Assembly (NCBI GenBank): GCA_033239525.1
Contig: BSYO01000004.1
Coordinates: 27,070,037 to 27,134,036 of the forward strand
Length of the DNA stretch: 64,000 nt
Direction: 5' to 3'
Source of the DNA: Nepenthes gracilis
Taxonomy: Eukaryota > Streptophyta > Magnoliopsida > Caryophyllales > Nepenthaceae
Made by a program: the position numbers and the translations under genes
The notes under the pieces: generated by a model
The model's database searches: none
What the model was told of the DNA's origin: nothing
Seen by the model: only the letters and a program-made list of their open reading frames with translations
Shown: in pieces, positions 36,248-51,800 of the stretch
How positions within the stretch are numbered: the first letter of the stretch is position 1
How the letters are laid out: each line of letters begins with the position of its first letter

Positions 36248-36832
36248 AACATTATGCCAACCTTTTTATGCCAGGCATGTGGAATCCGTACTTCGTTTCT
36301 AGCTTCATGTGATCTGTGTCACCATGAATACTAATGTGGTTCCTCTCCAATATAATAGAACTGCTGAAATTATGGTTTTTTTGTACACTTGACTCACTAA
36401 CCACTTTGTAATTGTTAAACAAAAGATATTTTCGAATGAATTTTTTCATATTTTCTAGAAAACAGGCGCAATTTTTCCTAGCTAAATAGGCCTTAATGAT
36501 GTTTTCTTGTAAAATTCACATTTCCTGGAGATAAATAAACTGTCTAAGTGAGAATTGAGCACATTATTTAATCATCTCAACAAAAAAATCTTTCTTTGTA
36601 CAATTTGATAAGCATGAAGTAGGATTGGGTTGTGGCAGTGGTTTAGATGGCGGTGAAGGAATCAAGATTTTCTACAATCATTGAATGCATCTATCATACC
36701 CCCTATTTCCTTTATTGGTAATCCATATTATTTTATCCGGATAGCATGGCAACATTATCTTTACTGTGATGTTTATAGTTTTTAGATACATTTTGTGGTA
36801 AATTTTAACAAATAAACAAATGGGAATGTTTA

Positions 36833-38900
36833 TGTAATACCCAAGTACTCTATTTTTGGGCTATTCGAACTTGTGACCAGTAGAGACCATTAATTAAGGA
36901 AATAAATGAGCAGGTAGAGTCATTTAAAGCTAATAATCTACAGTTGAGACTAGACTGACTTTACAGGGAGCCTGGACGGTTTAGGTTTCCAAATATCTCC
37001 GGGAGGATAGTTTTTGGTAAATTTTCTATTGCTATGGACTTATTATTTTAGATTTGGGAATTATGAAATAAGGAGTGTGGTGTTTTTGCTTTTTATGTAT
37101 TTTGTGTAATTAAGATTAAGAAAAATTAATATAATTAAGATTATGAATAATTAATCCAACGATTTATTGATCGATTGCTATAGGTCATCTAGTTTAAAAA
37201 GATTTCCTAGAAGCTACTTGAGCTATCCAATCATTTTAATTCCTATTGACTCATCCTTTTTCTCCACTCATTTGGCCAACCATCTTTTTCCTCGTGGGTA
37301 ACGAGTAATTATAAATCTATGAGGGAATTAGTGTACTCTGGATAAATTTTTAAGGCTAGTAAATCTCTATTTAAACCCTACCTTGGCCGCCATTTTCCCC
37401 ATCATCTTTCTTCTTTCTTGGCTGGTAACCTTGAGGTGAGAGAGAGTGAATTTTGCAATCAAATTCGGTTGTAGTGAGAGAGGGTAGAGAGGGAACCATA
37501 GTTCTTGCTTGCTTGTCTCTGTTTGGCCGAAGCTTTAGCCTTTGGAGGTCCAAATTCTGTGCTACTGCTAACTTGGTACTGATGCTGTGCTCTGTTTTCG
37601 GTGGAGATTTTGGTTGTAGAACTGCTGTTGTGTCGAGAAGGGAAGGAGCTTGGTATCAAGGCAAATGAATTCCTAATTTCTGGTAAGTTCTATTATTTTG
37701 CAGAGTGTATCTCCACATTCTTATGATGTGTTGCTCGTTTTTATTGCTCTCCGGTGCAGTCCAAGCTTTGATTTCATCCTCTGTAAATTAATTTTCACAT
37801 TTCGAACAGAGCACCTTTACTTTTATGAAATCAAGTTGAAGGCGTCTGTTAATCTTGATATTTTGTCAGATTTTTTTTTTTTTTTTTTTTTTTGGGGGTA
37901 GAATCAGTGGTTTATAATATTAGATGAAGCTTCTCTGTGAATGAAATTGGATCCCAGTGAATTTGAGTTATTTTAGCAAATAGAGGAATAAGATCTATAA
38001 TGAACACTAAAATTTGGGTTCAGCTCAGTCTTGTTGAGGTTACAAATGACTTTGAGGTAATTATTTATATGATAAAGTAAACATACCGTTCTTACACTAT
38101 AATGTGTAGTTTGATATTATATTTGCAAAATGGAATTTTGATTACCTGACGATATAGTAAGTGATGGATGAATAAAAAATGTTGGCTGTCCAGAACGAAG
38201 GATTTTGGAAACCAATTTGCTAAAGCCTTTATTTCCATAGAAATCGGGTGTTGGGGCGAGTTGTGGACTCTGACAGTATTTCTTGAATTTTGTTTGGTGG
38301 TGGTGAAATATGGTGTATTTTATATGACTATGACTTTATAAATGAGATAAGTAAAATTGATAAGCTCGATAATAGTTTGGTGAAGTGTCATAAGTTAGCG
38401 TGTGAGATGGTAGGCAAGTGAGTACTCAAACTCTAGATAACTTGAATGAGTTTCAATCAAGTTTTAGACTTGGTATGTAGGTGGTATCAAGTTAAACTTG
38501 AATTGGTGTAGAGAGATATTAATTGCTATGTCACCATAATATTGTGTGATATTGAGAAATATCCTGTCCAAAAATATTGGATTTGACATATTATGGCGAT
38601 TTTCTAAGTATCTGAGTTTACTTTTATTTTGGTGGGCAAAAGGAATTTGAGCAGTACTGTTTCAATATCCTTAGTAGGCAAAGGACAATATGTGTTGAGG
38701 GGATATTTGCATACCCACGGTGGTAAAATCTCAAGAGATATTTTACTTGGTCGCATGTCAAACGTGTAAGTATCAATCATCTCATATAGATACCTATTAA
38801 TTGGGGTGTGAGTTTTAAAATCTAGAAAATTTTTCTAGTATCTTGTTATTACTGATACATTTTGAGTTCGTAATTTAATAGAATTATTGAATTATATTTA
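36833..38900 (+). mobile_element. Probable Ty3/gypsy-type LTR remnant
   Basis: Starts TGTAATACCC at 36833, a common gypsy LTR start. A TATA-like tctatttaaac at about 37365 is followed by a GC-richer leader-like stretch to 37660. The right end and a target duplication were not found, so the limit at 38900 is only approximate. Short frames at 37371-37668 are not credited as genes. Confidence 0.4.
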
Positions 38901-41761
38901 ATAGAATTCATAAGTTAGATTTAGTGAAAATCATATTCTATATAATCTATGATATTATATTGTTATTCAAATTTGGAATATCCAGATCATTTATTCTAAT
39001 ATTTAAATTCAAAAAGTTTTTTATTTTCTTGTGATATTCTAACTCAGAGAATTTCCACATGTTATTAATAAATAGCTCACCCTTACTTTGGGCCTAGTTA
39101 GAGCTGGTTTGAGTTGCTAGTAGAGGATCTTTCAACTACTATAGGACATCTTCCAAGGTATAGACAAAAAAATTGGGCCTTGTTTATATTTAAAAAAATT
39201 TAACAATCATTAATGTATCCGTTTATAATTTAAATAAGATTGATTGAGATGATATATGAATTTTTTTTTTAAATACTTTTATTTAAAATTTTAATTTACA
39301 TAAAAAATGCCTAATATATAAAATATTTAACTAGTTATATATCTAAATAAAAATATAATTTTTTTAACCTGACATTTATTTATAATAAATAAATATATTT
39401 TAAAAAATTTACAATCTTAAATTGAGTTAAGTTGGTCACTTTTACATATAACTTTACCCTCTAACAAAAAAATTAATCAGCCATAATTTTTTAATTATAT
39501 TTATTCATAAAATTAATATATATTGATTAAATCTTATAAAATTTTAAATTAATTAATTTATATTAATAGGACCATACCAAGTTTTGTATTTGCTTATCTT
39601 TGAAAAAAATTTTCTCCTCTCTAAGATTTTGGATCTCTACACTATTTATTTTTTTATTTTTTTTGTAGTTATGAAAAAATTTATAGTTAAGAGTTTAATT
39701 TATATTGTAATTTATATGAATTCACTTGATACATAATCTTTACAGTGAGATTATCCACATTTAAAGTTCCTTCTGACTGTAATCATTTAAAACAATCTAC
39801 TTTCAAATTACAATCATGACTATAAAGGAAACGTAACAAGGTGCTCATGGCCATGACCACATGAAAACACAGGCTTCAATCAAGTTTTGATTTTGTCAAA
39901 TAAAAGGTATTTATTGATACCCACATCATTTAAATGAATATTATGTTCTAATCTCTGCAAGTTATCTTCTATTGCCCAGCAATATTGAAAAAAATTCTTC
40001 CAAAAAAGTAAAATTTAAAAATTTATATAATAATATAAAGTATAATTTTCTGTCGTATTATAAATTCTTAAATGTACAAAGTAACTTAGACATGAGATAA
40101 AATCTACCCCAAAATTTTAGTGACCTGTTTTAGGGTCCGATATGAATACTTAAATCAGTTCCCTATGCCCACAATAGAAAGCAAAAGGTGAAGATAGCCA
40201 AGAGAATTCTCTTGGAAAACTTCCAAAATTTCCAAAGTCAATAAAATACATCAATTAATCTTGAATGTTGAGAGTTATACTAGGAACTTATTAGATTATA
40301 AATAGAGGTAAGATTCTAAACTTACATAGATTTAGTAATTAGAGATTGATTTCTATTAAGACTATATAGTCCCCTTTTAAAAAATTTAATAAATAATTTA
40401 AAAAAATTATGCCTAACAAATATATTATCTTGAGAGTCAAGACGAGTTAAAGGATAACATCGCTGTATGTATACAACTTGAGTAAGACTCAAACGTCTTT
40501 TTAAATGAATCTACCCAATACTTTATAGAAGATTTTTTTTCTTGAATTCTGCCTTTGGAAAATCTTTCCTTGGATGTTTGGCATTGGAAAATCTTCCCAA
40601 TGAGATTCTTTTTGGTACCATCATCTTGCATTCAAATTCCTCCCGTGAACTCTTAGGGAATAGAGGTAGAGTTCATTTCCTATTAGAGCCTGCGTTGTAG
40701 CGCGACCCAGAAAAAATATTCACCAAAAGAATATGAAGATAAATTAGCTTCTTAACTACTACTCCAATATCTAAGGTTGCATGATCTCGGCATGGCAGTT
40801 TGTCACTAGTGCCCAGGACCTAAAGAACGAGCAACCATGCAAGCATTAAGCAATCAATAATGAGTTAGCCTAATACTCCATACAAAGAACTAGCAGAAAG
40901 ACTCAGATTTCCTAATGTTGAAGACAAACACAACCCTACATCTGCACATTTTTGCAGATGTATCAGTTCTCTGATTCAGAAGGAGGGAAGAATATCATTA
41001 GAGATAAGATGCAGCAATTTTGAACGTCCAGATACCTGAACACAATCACCCCTTTAATCAATTTCAGGATTCAGATTGAACAGTGAATTTATAAGAGGCA
41101 AAAAAACACCAGAAGCGAGAGATCTTGATTACAAATTTGAGCATGGCATTTCGCCTGTGTTTTGAAAACAACTGCAGCATAGTGGAGCTGAGATCACAGC
41201 CGCATACAACTAAACCAAGAACTTACGGAGCCCAAGGAATAACACACAACTAGAATACAAAATGCGGCACACGTTTAAAATAGTGTGCTGTTTAAGTGAA
41301 ACCACAAAGGAACTACTTTGATAGCTGCTTCAAAAGGATCTTACGCAGTGGACAATCTTTGGATTATAATTTTTAAGTTGAAATAGGGTCCACTTTGCTG
41401 AATGTGACAAGGTCGGTCAAAGACTCCGAATTCACCACAAATGCCAAAAACTCTGGAAGGAGCAAACATGGATATTCAAATCTCTCACACAAGGAAGGTG
41501 TTGAAACTCAACACTTGTAAACATTCCACGTCTGTCAGAACTTGGTGGCTTAGATTTTGTCAGGCTGACATGTTTAACCAAACGATTGCTTCTCCTCAGT
41601 ATTCTGCAGTTGTACAAACTAGACAATCACACATGAAAGTAAGTTATTCACAGCATTAAATACTCTTGGAGATGAGAGGATAACCCACTAGGATAACTCA
41701 TAATAACTTACAAATCTGATCAACCTGTTCCGATTGGAAAAGTCATCCCGAACTTGATAGT
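38901..41761. other. Intergenic DNA between the convergent thioredoxin and GCP5 genes
   Basis: Very AT-rich to about 40100, then more mixed. The part next to 41762 should hold the 3'UTR of GCP5; its end could not be placed. No gene seen. Confidence 0.45.
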
Positions 41762-42787
41762 TTAGGACCCAGGGGCAGTGATCATGTTTCCGCTATCAGA
41801 CATGTAATAGTAGTTGTAGTTTATCCTAGTAACTAAATCTGCTAGATGAGGAAAATGTCCTACATTGAGTTTGAAGGACAATACCTGCAAAGGCATCAAC
41901 ATAATATAAATTATACAAACCCTCTAATTGTTACATAGTCAAGGGCACATGACAACCTGGATGCAAGCATGTAAGGAATGATGATATGTCGTCATTGTCA
42001 AATGTCGCAGCTCATTCACATTATAGTTTTACTCAATATGCAAATTCAAAGCCGGGATCATGCATGAGGGAATGATTAGGAGATTACTCTGAGAAGGAAG
42101 GCGACACAATCATCAAACTGTCTCTCAATCCTATCTATTTCCATCTCACATCTGGCTTTGATGGCTGAAATGGCTGCACCACTATTTATCGTCAGCTGTA
42201 TCGTGTAGAAGTCTGGAGCTAACCCAAGGACACTGTTGATTCGACTGGCTATCAATGCCCCCTGAATGCACAAAAGCATAGTACAGTATATCCATGCATC
42301 TAAAAGTAGCCAACAAACGACAAATGAAAAGCAAAAGACAAATGAGACAACGACCAACCAGTTTATCTGGAGCAACAAAACATTGCCTCTGAATTGAGAG
42401 CAAGTAGGCCTCATGTACAGCAATCGCATCATCCAGGGAACGAGCAGCTGACATACCTTTGCATAGTTCATGCCATGCACTGTGATATACCTGCGAACAG
42501 GGAACAGTGTCAAAAAAAAAAAAAAAATACTACAATACTGGCCAAACTTGAAGAAACAACACAACATAATTTCCAGAAGCAACTTCAACAGCATCTTATT
42601 AAGAAAGATGAAGCGAATATGGCTGATCAAGAACATACAAGCAGAGTTCATGAGGTCATACCAACATCTGATAGACTTTTGATGTAAAATAAAGCAAACT
42701 TTTAAGTAATCAAAGTGGGCTAGCATGACCCATGAACCCTAGTCTCAAGATCACCTTCTAGATCATGTCTTTATAGAACAAGTCCAG

Positions 42788-42820
<33 letters not shown>

Positions 42821-45800
42821 AACTGCTTTTTCATCCTACTTCCCTCCATACTTTCTTCCTCATCATACATTTCTCCACATCCTACTCCCTTCCACAGATT
42901 CCTAGCCGTCTTTCCTCTTCAGAGTCAGCAGTCTGCTTGAATTATATTGAAAATTCCAAACAAAAGCCTTTGTGAAGTAAGAGGTCAAGACTAAATGTAT
43001 TAATATAAATAATAAACAATTTTCTATCAGGTAAGCAGCTTTGTATTTGATTGACTGGATAAATATATCTACACTCATCCTAGGCAACTCCCGCCAGTTG
43101 GTGGGGGGGGGGGATAAACTGCTGCCAAAAATTCCATGGACATCCAAATTGCACCAGGACAGAAAACAAAAATGCATAAAGTTGTTATTACATAATCAGT
43201 TTTAAATTAATTACGGTAATATACTCTAGGAAGTCCAACTAGGCTCTCCAATGACAGCTATGGTCACGAGATTTTACAGATTTCCAAGTTGGACACATGC
43301 TTTAGTTATGTGCATGGAACTCAAAAGGGATAAGGCTATACAACAAATGATGATCTGACTCCATAGGCAATGGGGGTAGCAATCACTGAGGTCAATGTTT
43401 TTTTCAATGAATTAGGTGCAAATTGTCATGTCCTGGCCCTGAACCCACTAATTAATCTTTAACAATCCAGCTCTAATTAATAATCAAACTTAATTGAACC
43501 CAAATTTGGAACACAACCCTACAACAAATGCCTTTAAACATTTCAATAATAAATATAAACACCAATGTCCAAAATTTAAATGTTACATCCGAAAGTGACT
43601 TCGATAATTTGTCTAAATAACTAATGCCCAAAAAGCATCTCAAATCCGAAATTTGAATAACCAAAATATAACTAAAATGTTAATTAAAAAGGCCCATGGC
43701 CAATTATAAATAGTCTCAAACTCAAAATAACAAACTTCTAATCGAATAATAGAAATACAACTAAACATTCTAAAAATTAGTCCTTCCAGAAAGCTCCTCA
43801 CATCGACTGAAATCCCCACAAATTATATTCTAACCCGCTAATTTAAAAGGTTAGTAAAAAATTGCAAGAGTGAGCACAGTACTCAATAAAAATATATATA
43901 ATTTACATATATATAGATAATAGTAATGAAACATGTGAAGAGTCAAATATTATGATTGAAAACTGAAATGCCAAAAACGTTGAAATAACGATAAAGGATA
44001 CAAAAATCGTGCAGAAAATATAAAAAACTAAAGATCGGTGATAACTTTACCAATAAGGGTCGAATATCAAAATTTGGAGTATAATTGTTTCCACATAAAT
44101 AAAGGTCACATGTCACTATTCACAACACATGAATTGGCCGACTACATATTATTTTCTATAGTCAGGGCCAAACCACTATTTTTCGACATGTGCATATTAG
44201 GTTCAACCTTCGATTTGCAATTAATATATTAGAATATATCTAAATATATTTTGTCGATTCTCTATAATGATTTTCGTTTAATCAAAATATAGAACTCTAC
44301 ATTAAAAAATAAATATCCAAAATTTTTCTCAAATCTAGAAAAACCAATCATATTTATCAAAACCAATATAGAGTTCTCGCCAAAATACTTACATAAAAGA
44401 GATATATAATGATACTTTCTCAAATATTTCAAGATTCCAAAATAACATACTTAAATTAAGGCACAAGCCTTCAAAATTTCTTAGAGTAGAAACAAGGTAA
44501 CATGCATGCAACATTCTATCAAAGAAAGTAGGCAAATATCACACCCATGAGCACTTGGACAAATAATGATAAGAGTTTTTCAAGGAGTTCAACAACAAAG
44601 GAAAACAAGGGCTCAAAGACACTTGCTTAGCTTTAATTTACCAAAAATTAACTTGGATTCACTTGATTTTCACCTTCTCTTTCTTCCTCTCTCTTCTTCT
44701 TCTTTTTCTCTTTCTTCTTTCAAAAATCTCAAGCGAAATGTGCAGAAATCAATCACAAAACCTATATATAGAAAACTAGTTATGAGCCCTAGTTAGGCGC
44801 GAGTCAGGTGTAGAAGCTTCTTTAAGCCTACGCACAAATGCCCATCAAGTGTGGCTCAGGCACCACTATTTTGGAACAAACATAAATGAGCCCCTTTCAT
44901 GTGTATCTTAGTTACGATCCAACACTTAATTTTTAACCTGAACTCGCAATTAACCTTAATAATTCATCAAATTACTTAAATTCAATGTCATCAAATTACT
45001 TAAATTTGAATCTTACACAAACTGTTAGTTTTTGACAATAATCTAGGGCCTCTAGCATAGCTATTCCATTCAAGTATAGGGGTTAAGTGAAATTGACATA
45101 CGGCCATATAACAATCCACCAATAATACAGCTTGGAGATTGTAGTAGAACTATCCTCTCTTTCCAAGATTGTTCCCAATGTCCAAATCAAAATTGACTTC
45201 ACAAATTCAACAGAATATAGGGCTAATAAACTAAGCAAAAAAGAGAAAAATATGGGCAGAATAAGCTTCCTTCTGAATCCACAAGCTTTGCAAATTTAGT
45301 AAATGAAACACCAATAGAACAACTGAATGAACGAGCACTGAAAGGCTAAACAGCAGTAAACCAGGAGATCGACAAGTTTCAGCAAATATGTCGATGAGTC
45401 GCCCAGGGACTGATCTTAAGCGTGAATTTAACATCAGACTGATTTTGTCAGAGGTATAGATTGGTCATACATAACTGCTCATCCCATCCTAATGCAGTTC
45501 CAAGCTTTCAATATTGAGCTCACCACATATACATGAATGTGAGCAAGCCCATGGATCCATGAAGCCTGCTGTAAACCTCTTCAATCTTTCCCACTATCAA
45601 TTTAGTCACTAGAGCAACGTTCAATTTTTTCTTTACTAGATAGTCCAATAAAACAAGAGGCTAACCCGTTAAAAGTGAGTAAAATTTTGCACTTCAGCTG
45701 ACTACAGAAATAGGTACTCCCTAAATTTGTTCAAATATCAAACTAAAGACATCTATAACAGCTTCATTTTTTTTTTTTTTTTTCATTTCAGCTTTAACAT

Positions 45801-48800
45801 GAATCTCATTATTATTTTCCTATTACTCTATGGACAACTGTAGAATCCAGTGAATCTCCATAAAGCCTCCCCTCTATTTCTCAACAACCACACCAATAGA
45901 GAGATCTTGCATCTTCCGTAATGCAAATGAGAACAGTGGTGCAAGATTGAAGATGAGAAACCAGGCACTTTAACTCCACACCTCCCTTTATATGTATTTC
46001 AGGGAGAAATGAAGTGAATGAGAAAACGGACAGATTTGTTTGGTAAAATTCTCAGCCAAATCAATTAGGAGTCTAAAAGGTGTCTCCTTTTTTGGGTCAC
46101 CAAGAGCATTTTGTTGATGGGATCTGCCATCTTTAGTTTTTGCTTTTATCTCCATTACAGAGGTTCTTAGTAGATTTAACAGGGCAGACAACATTTAGGA
46201 GAGCTCATGCTTGGTTGAAGGAGTGAGAAGCTGTTTATTATTTTGCATCCTCTTTGCAGATGATACTACAGCATCAGTGATGCGAACATTGTTATAAGAT
46301 GGTATTCTATAAGCATTTTTGTGGTTTGAGAGTGAATTTGGGGAAATCAAAGTTGTTGCTAATTATAGCCAGACGATGCCTCCCTCATCTTCATTATGCA
46401 TATAAGGTGCCCAAATACATCCAAAGGTCGCTAGCACAAAGGCCATCTTTTCCTTCTTCCTCTTCTACAAATCTTACAACCTATTTTGATTCTGAATGGG
46501 AGTCTTGTCCTAAAACCAAAAAATCTACTACAGCTTATTGTATGTATCTTAGCAAATCCCTTACCTAATGGAGGTTTAAGAAACAAACTACTATCTTTTT
46601 AAGTTCAACTGAAGTAGAATATCACTCTGTGGCCTCTATTTGTTGTGAGCTTATCTAGTTGAAACTTTTGCTTGCTGATTTTTAATCCCTCATTTCTCTC
46701 CTCCAACCCTTTATTGTGATAGTCAAGTGGCGCTGTTCACATTGCAGCCAATCCAGTTATTCATGAATGTCCAAACACATCGAAATAGATTGTCATTTCA
46801 TTAGTGATAAAATTCAGGAAGGTGCTATCTCTACTGCCTATATTTCTTCTCACTCATAATTGGCTTACCTTCTCACCAAAAGCCTACCTTCTAATCTTTC
46901 TTATTCTCTTTTGCCCAAGCAAGGAGTTTCTGATGCATACTCTCCATCTTGCAAAAGGTTTTCACATCCATCAGTTGCAGATCATCATCACATGATACCA
47001 GCAGAGACAGAACTAATCTAAAGTTGGCCAAACAGTCGAAGATCTGGAAGTCGGTTAGTTAATGTATTGCAAACTTCCATTACTTGGTTAACATCCTATG
47101 TATATTTTATTTCAGTATATATAGTGTGATCCGCTGATATATATTGAAATCAATCGAATATACAGAAGAAACTTCTTCCTGCATGCTTCTTCCTGCATTC
47201 TTTCCTTCTAGAAATTGCAATTCTGTTACTATGCCCACCTTACATGTCAGCGTATAAACCCACTAAGTGCCCTGCAGGTATATCAGTATATTATTACCCC
47301 AGTGATGGGGTCAAAAAATATTCCCAATCAATCTGTTTCATATTAGGCCTTGCAAGAGTCAAGATTTATATCCATTGATAGGGCCAATTCTCCAACCATG
47401 CCTTCAAGTGAATTGAGCCTATACTATCCTGGTCAAATGGTGAGGTTGATTCTTCCTAAAATAAAGAGATACCTGTTCCCCATCTTTGGATAGATATGAC
47501 CAATATTATAAATACCACTTGCCATGGTTCCATATATTGCATTCGCCAGTCATAACGGTTATATACTTTGGTTCTAATGGTTCTAATGAGGATAATTACT
47601 TCCTTTTCTCTTTAGAGTGGCTGGCTCAATTTATTGTTCCTTTGGGTCAGGGTTCAGGGGTGTTTACTCCCTCTAACCACCAGGTTTTGTTAGATTTTAA
47701 GGATGGCATCACTCATTTATGTAGAAATATTGCAACTGGATGATACCATCTTGGCAGTGTATCAATATTACTTTCCTTACCTATAAAAAAGTGTGTTGGT
47801 ATTTTATTTTTTTCAATTTTCTTTCTAGAGAGAGAGGAGCAGAGTGAAGACATGTTAAAAAAGACTATAAACCCATTTATATCTACAGGTACAGCGAATT
47901 AAGTAGATCAGATGCTTTGCTTCTTGTTTTCATAAAATGCTAAGGCAAAGAACCATCAATTACATCACATAGGGAAAAGAATGAATGGCAAATCTTATCA
48001 AGGGGATCACATTTGTTTCAGTAGAAACGCTCTACACACGAATGAACACACTTGGATCACGTCAAGACAAATAGAAGGACGATAAGCAATAAAATAATAT
48101 GAACATTGAGGTGGAAAATATTGGCAGCAAATATTTCACAACAAATCAGTTTCAGCAAGACCAATGGAGACACGTGAAAGTTCCTCTTCACTTAGAACCC
48201 CAACCCAAAAAAAAAAAAAAAAAAAAAACACTGTACTAGGAGTTCAGATGCACCACTACTTACAAATAATAGACAAGATGATATATTATTAAAAAAAAAA
48301 AAAAGAAGATATCTAAAGCACTAGTATAGGAATCTTAATTGAAGGGAGTTGCAAAATAAATCAAGTTCTAAAAGTTAGGGAATGAAACATTTTTTATGTC
48401 AAGACCCTCTAGTGTCAAGGATTGACACTAAGGGATGGCCAGCTGAACATCACGTTCAACACCATGCATCAGTGAGAGGAATTTTCATACACAACCATGA
48501 CACAGAATGTCATGCTGATGGAAAACAGAGGGGATAAAAAAAGGAGTCAAAACAAAGAGAATGAATCTCTAACTGTGTAAATTAGGCTGGCTACAAAGAG
48601 ATAGACCACGATATGTCTGGTTGAAAGAAAGGTCAAACACAACAGTGAAGCATAACCAGAGATGGACAGGATGTGTGCACAAAAAAATACCCATGCAATG
48701 CATCTAAGAGACACAGAATCATTGGTTTAACTAAATCAAAGCAAACAGTGGTATATAGATACACACAATCATCTGTTTAATTAAATAAAAGAAAATAATG

Positions 48801-51800
48801 GAATTTATGAATAACTGGGGCGCAAAACATAATGATAAGGGTCAAATATGCAATGTAGATTTAGAAACTGGTAAATATCTTACTCTATCCATCACATATT
48901 GGTGAAAAGCATCCACAAAATGCAGGAGTTTCTGCTCCACTAACCAGTGGTGTTTGCAGTTGATTGCTACAGTTCCTCTACCCTGTTTGAAATTCAAAAG
49001 ATTAGGATCCCATCAATATTGCAATTTATTCAGAAAAATAGCATGAATCTAATAAGCATGAACAATCCTTAAGGTGACATCAAATAGTAAAAAATCTCAT
49101 CCTAATGGTTTCCTCTCCAGCCAACAAGTTTCAATGACTAACATAGCAATATATGCTATTTTTAGTAAATAAAGTAGAATCAGAACCTTCCACATCCATC
49201 TCCAAGCCCTATCCAGTACAAATAAATAGTAAAACATGTCATCCTTATGGTTTCCTCTCCAGCCTACAAATGTCTATGACTAACATAGCAATACATGCTA
49301 TGTCAGTAAATAAAGTAGAATCAGAACCTTCCACATCCATCTCCGAGCCTTATCCAGTACAAATTTTGCATGCTTGACCTTCAACAGAAAATGCATCACC
49401 TGAAGAAAATATAGATTCAACACCAAGGAAGCAACTTGATGGTCTTCCAATACCACTAAAGTATAAAAAGTATCAGGATATAATTCTAAATTGCTTCAAT
49501 GTCATTTACCTGATTATATTTCTTAATGGCCTCCATGTTAGCAATAAGTTCAAGAGGCCAAGAAACCTGTGAAGTACATAAATGAACACTTGAAAGAAAC
49601 ATTGACAAAAAAACCTCATAAGAATGTAACCAAAACAAAGAACATTAAACTCAACCATGCTGGTCTACAAGGCAGACCTTGTAGGTGAAGTTGAGTGCAT
49701 CAAGACCATGAATACCCAGACTATGATCATGACTTTTATGAGGCTGATAACTGCCATCAAATCCATGGAGTTTTGATATAGACACAACCAATGAGTCTGG
49801 TGCACTCAGCAGCATGCAATCAGCAGAGTTTCTGATTGACTCCTAGAATAGACAATTCCAGTGATTCAGAAAACTAGAGAAACCGTAAGTACTTAAGAAA
49901 ATGCAAATCGCAATGACCAATGCTGCCGATAAAATAAATTTAATAAATTGGGTAACATAGCAAATTTATTCCTGAACTTTTGTGGCTTTGCAAATTTATT
50001 CTCAGCTTTGCAAATTTATTCTCAACTTTTAGCAAGAAATTCATTCCTTCTTTAGAAACTTCCACTTTGATTAAATCCCCTAGTGCAAGAAGCCTCTTCC
50101 GCTAAGCCACCCTTTTTCTACTTTTAGAAATTTTCAACTTCAAGTTTTACTACCAAACTAAGCAATTCTCCTCTGATCTACATGGCAAATGTTTTCTTAT
50201 ATTTTTCAAGCTACCTCATGAATTAAAATATCAGCTGATATTTTCTCCCAAATTCCAATTTGCAATAAAAAGTTCATGATTAATACCGATGTGTATCACC
50301 TCATATGGCCAACACCAACACAGCCATGACCGATATGATACCAATATTTTTATCCATATTCCACCACTAACATTTGATTAACATAAACGTAAAGCAACTA
50401 GCTAAAAAATCTACAAAAATCTGACAAAATAAACAGAAATTAAAAAACCCTCCCCCTCCACTCCCACTACCATGCGCACCCCCACCCCAAACCCCAGCCA
50501 AAGTCACCATTCCCCACCACCTCCCAGCTCCACCCCATCACGTCAGACCACTTCACCTGGTGCAACTGCAAGCCCCTTTCCCAACAGTCCCTTCCATCCC
50601 CCCTCTCTCCCAGCCTCATGCATAGCACACTCTTTCCATCTCCTGCCACCAGCTTCCACCCCTCCAACCTCGATCCTCTCTCTCATCCCCAGAACTTGCC
50701 CCATCCCCCCATCAAAACTGGGCTTTGCTAAGGAAAATGCAGATGGGTTCCCACTGCAAATCATAGATATATTCCCTCTGCAAAGCCACAGAGAATGGGA
50801 AAGGGGAGAGAATTGGGAGATGGGTTGCAGTCAAGGGGGATTGTTGCACCGGTATTTGTGATGGTGAGTGTGCAGGAGTTTGGTGGAAGGTCTTCAATTT
50901 TCTTTGGGTGTCTTCCACTTTGTTTTCTTAAATATATTTCCGGTTTTCTTAATAGTTTATCAGTGGCATTTTTAATCAACCATACTTAATTGGACAAATT
51001 ACATCATGTGGTGTTTTCATACCGCAATACACTTATTTGGACAAAAACAAAGAGCATAAATAGATTTGTCAAATGGAAAAGGAAGTTTGGAATAAATTTT
51101 CAAGAAAACAAAGTTCATTAATAAATTTGCATCAAGTGAAAGATTTGCAATAAAAATTAATATATAGCCCATTTCCTCATATTTTATAGTATCTTTTGGG
51201 ATTCCTAAGACCGAATTTCCAATACTTTCCGCCCACTTTAGCATTTTGACTTCCTAGTGCAACCTTAACAACAAGGAATACTGAATTGAGGAGGAAAAAC
51301 AAAAATAAATAAACATCAAAAATTTCCCAAGTAACTGGTTGCTGCAAAAATCATTTGCAATAACAATTAATGAAGTGGTTAAAATTATAGAAAATATTGA
51401 ACGTGAGCTATCAACAAAATCTATCAAAGGATAAATAGAGTAGTGACCTTTCTAGAAGGGTAACATAAAAATAAACAAAGTAACTTTAACTCATCCAAAG
51501 TTACTCCACTCTGATTCACCAGTTCCTGTCTTCCCTTACAGGACATAGCAAACAAAAAGGAAATATCAATCACACGGCATTTCAATGTGCAAAAGAAACT
51601 GTAAATTCATTGCCTTTAGAGATTGACTTTGAGTTTTAAACAAAATTCTTTCTCACGCCCAACTCACAGCATTTTTAGTTGGCCAACTGATTCGATATTC
51701 ATGTAGAAAACAGGATGTGAACATCTTGCAAATGGATGGCAATTGGCAAGTCAGTTATGCTGCTGTAGGTACTTAGAGGTAAGTCCATCCATTAGCATGT

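Noticed and set aside
37371..37901. Several short frames on both strands
   Set aside because: They lie in an LTR-like leader region and match no family.
50472..50861. Pro/Ser-rich 129-aa frame
   Set aside because: Composition of the C-rich intronic island explains it; it lies in a GCP5 intron with no domain.
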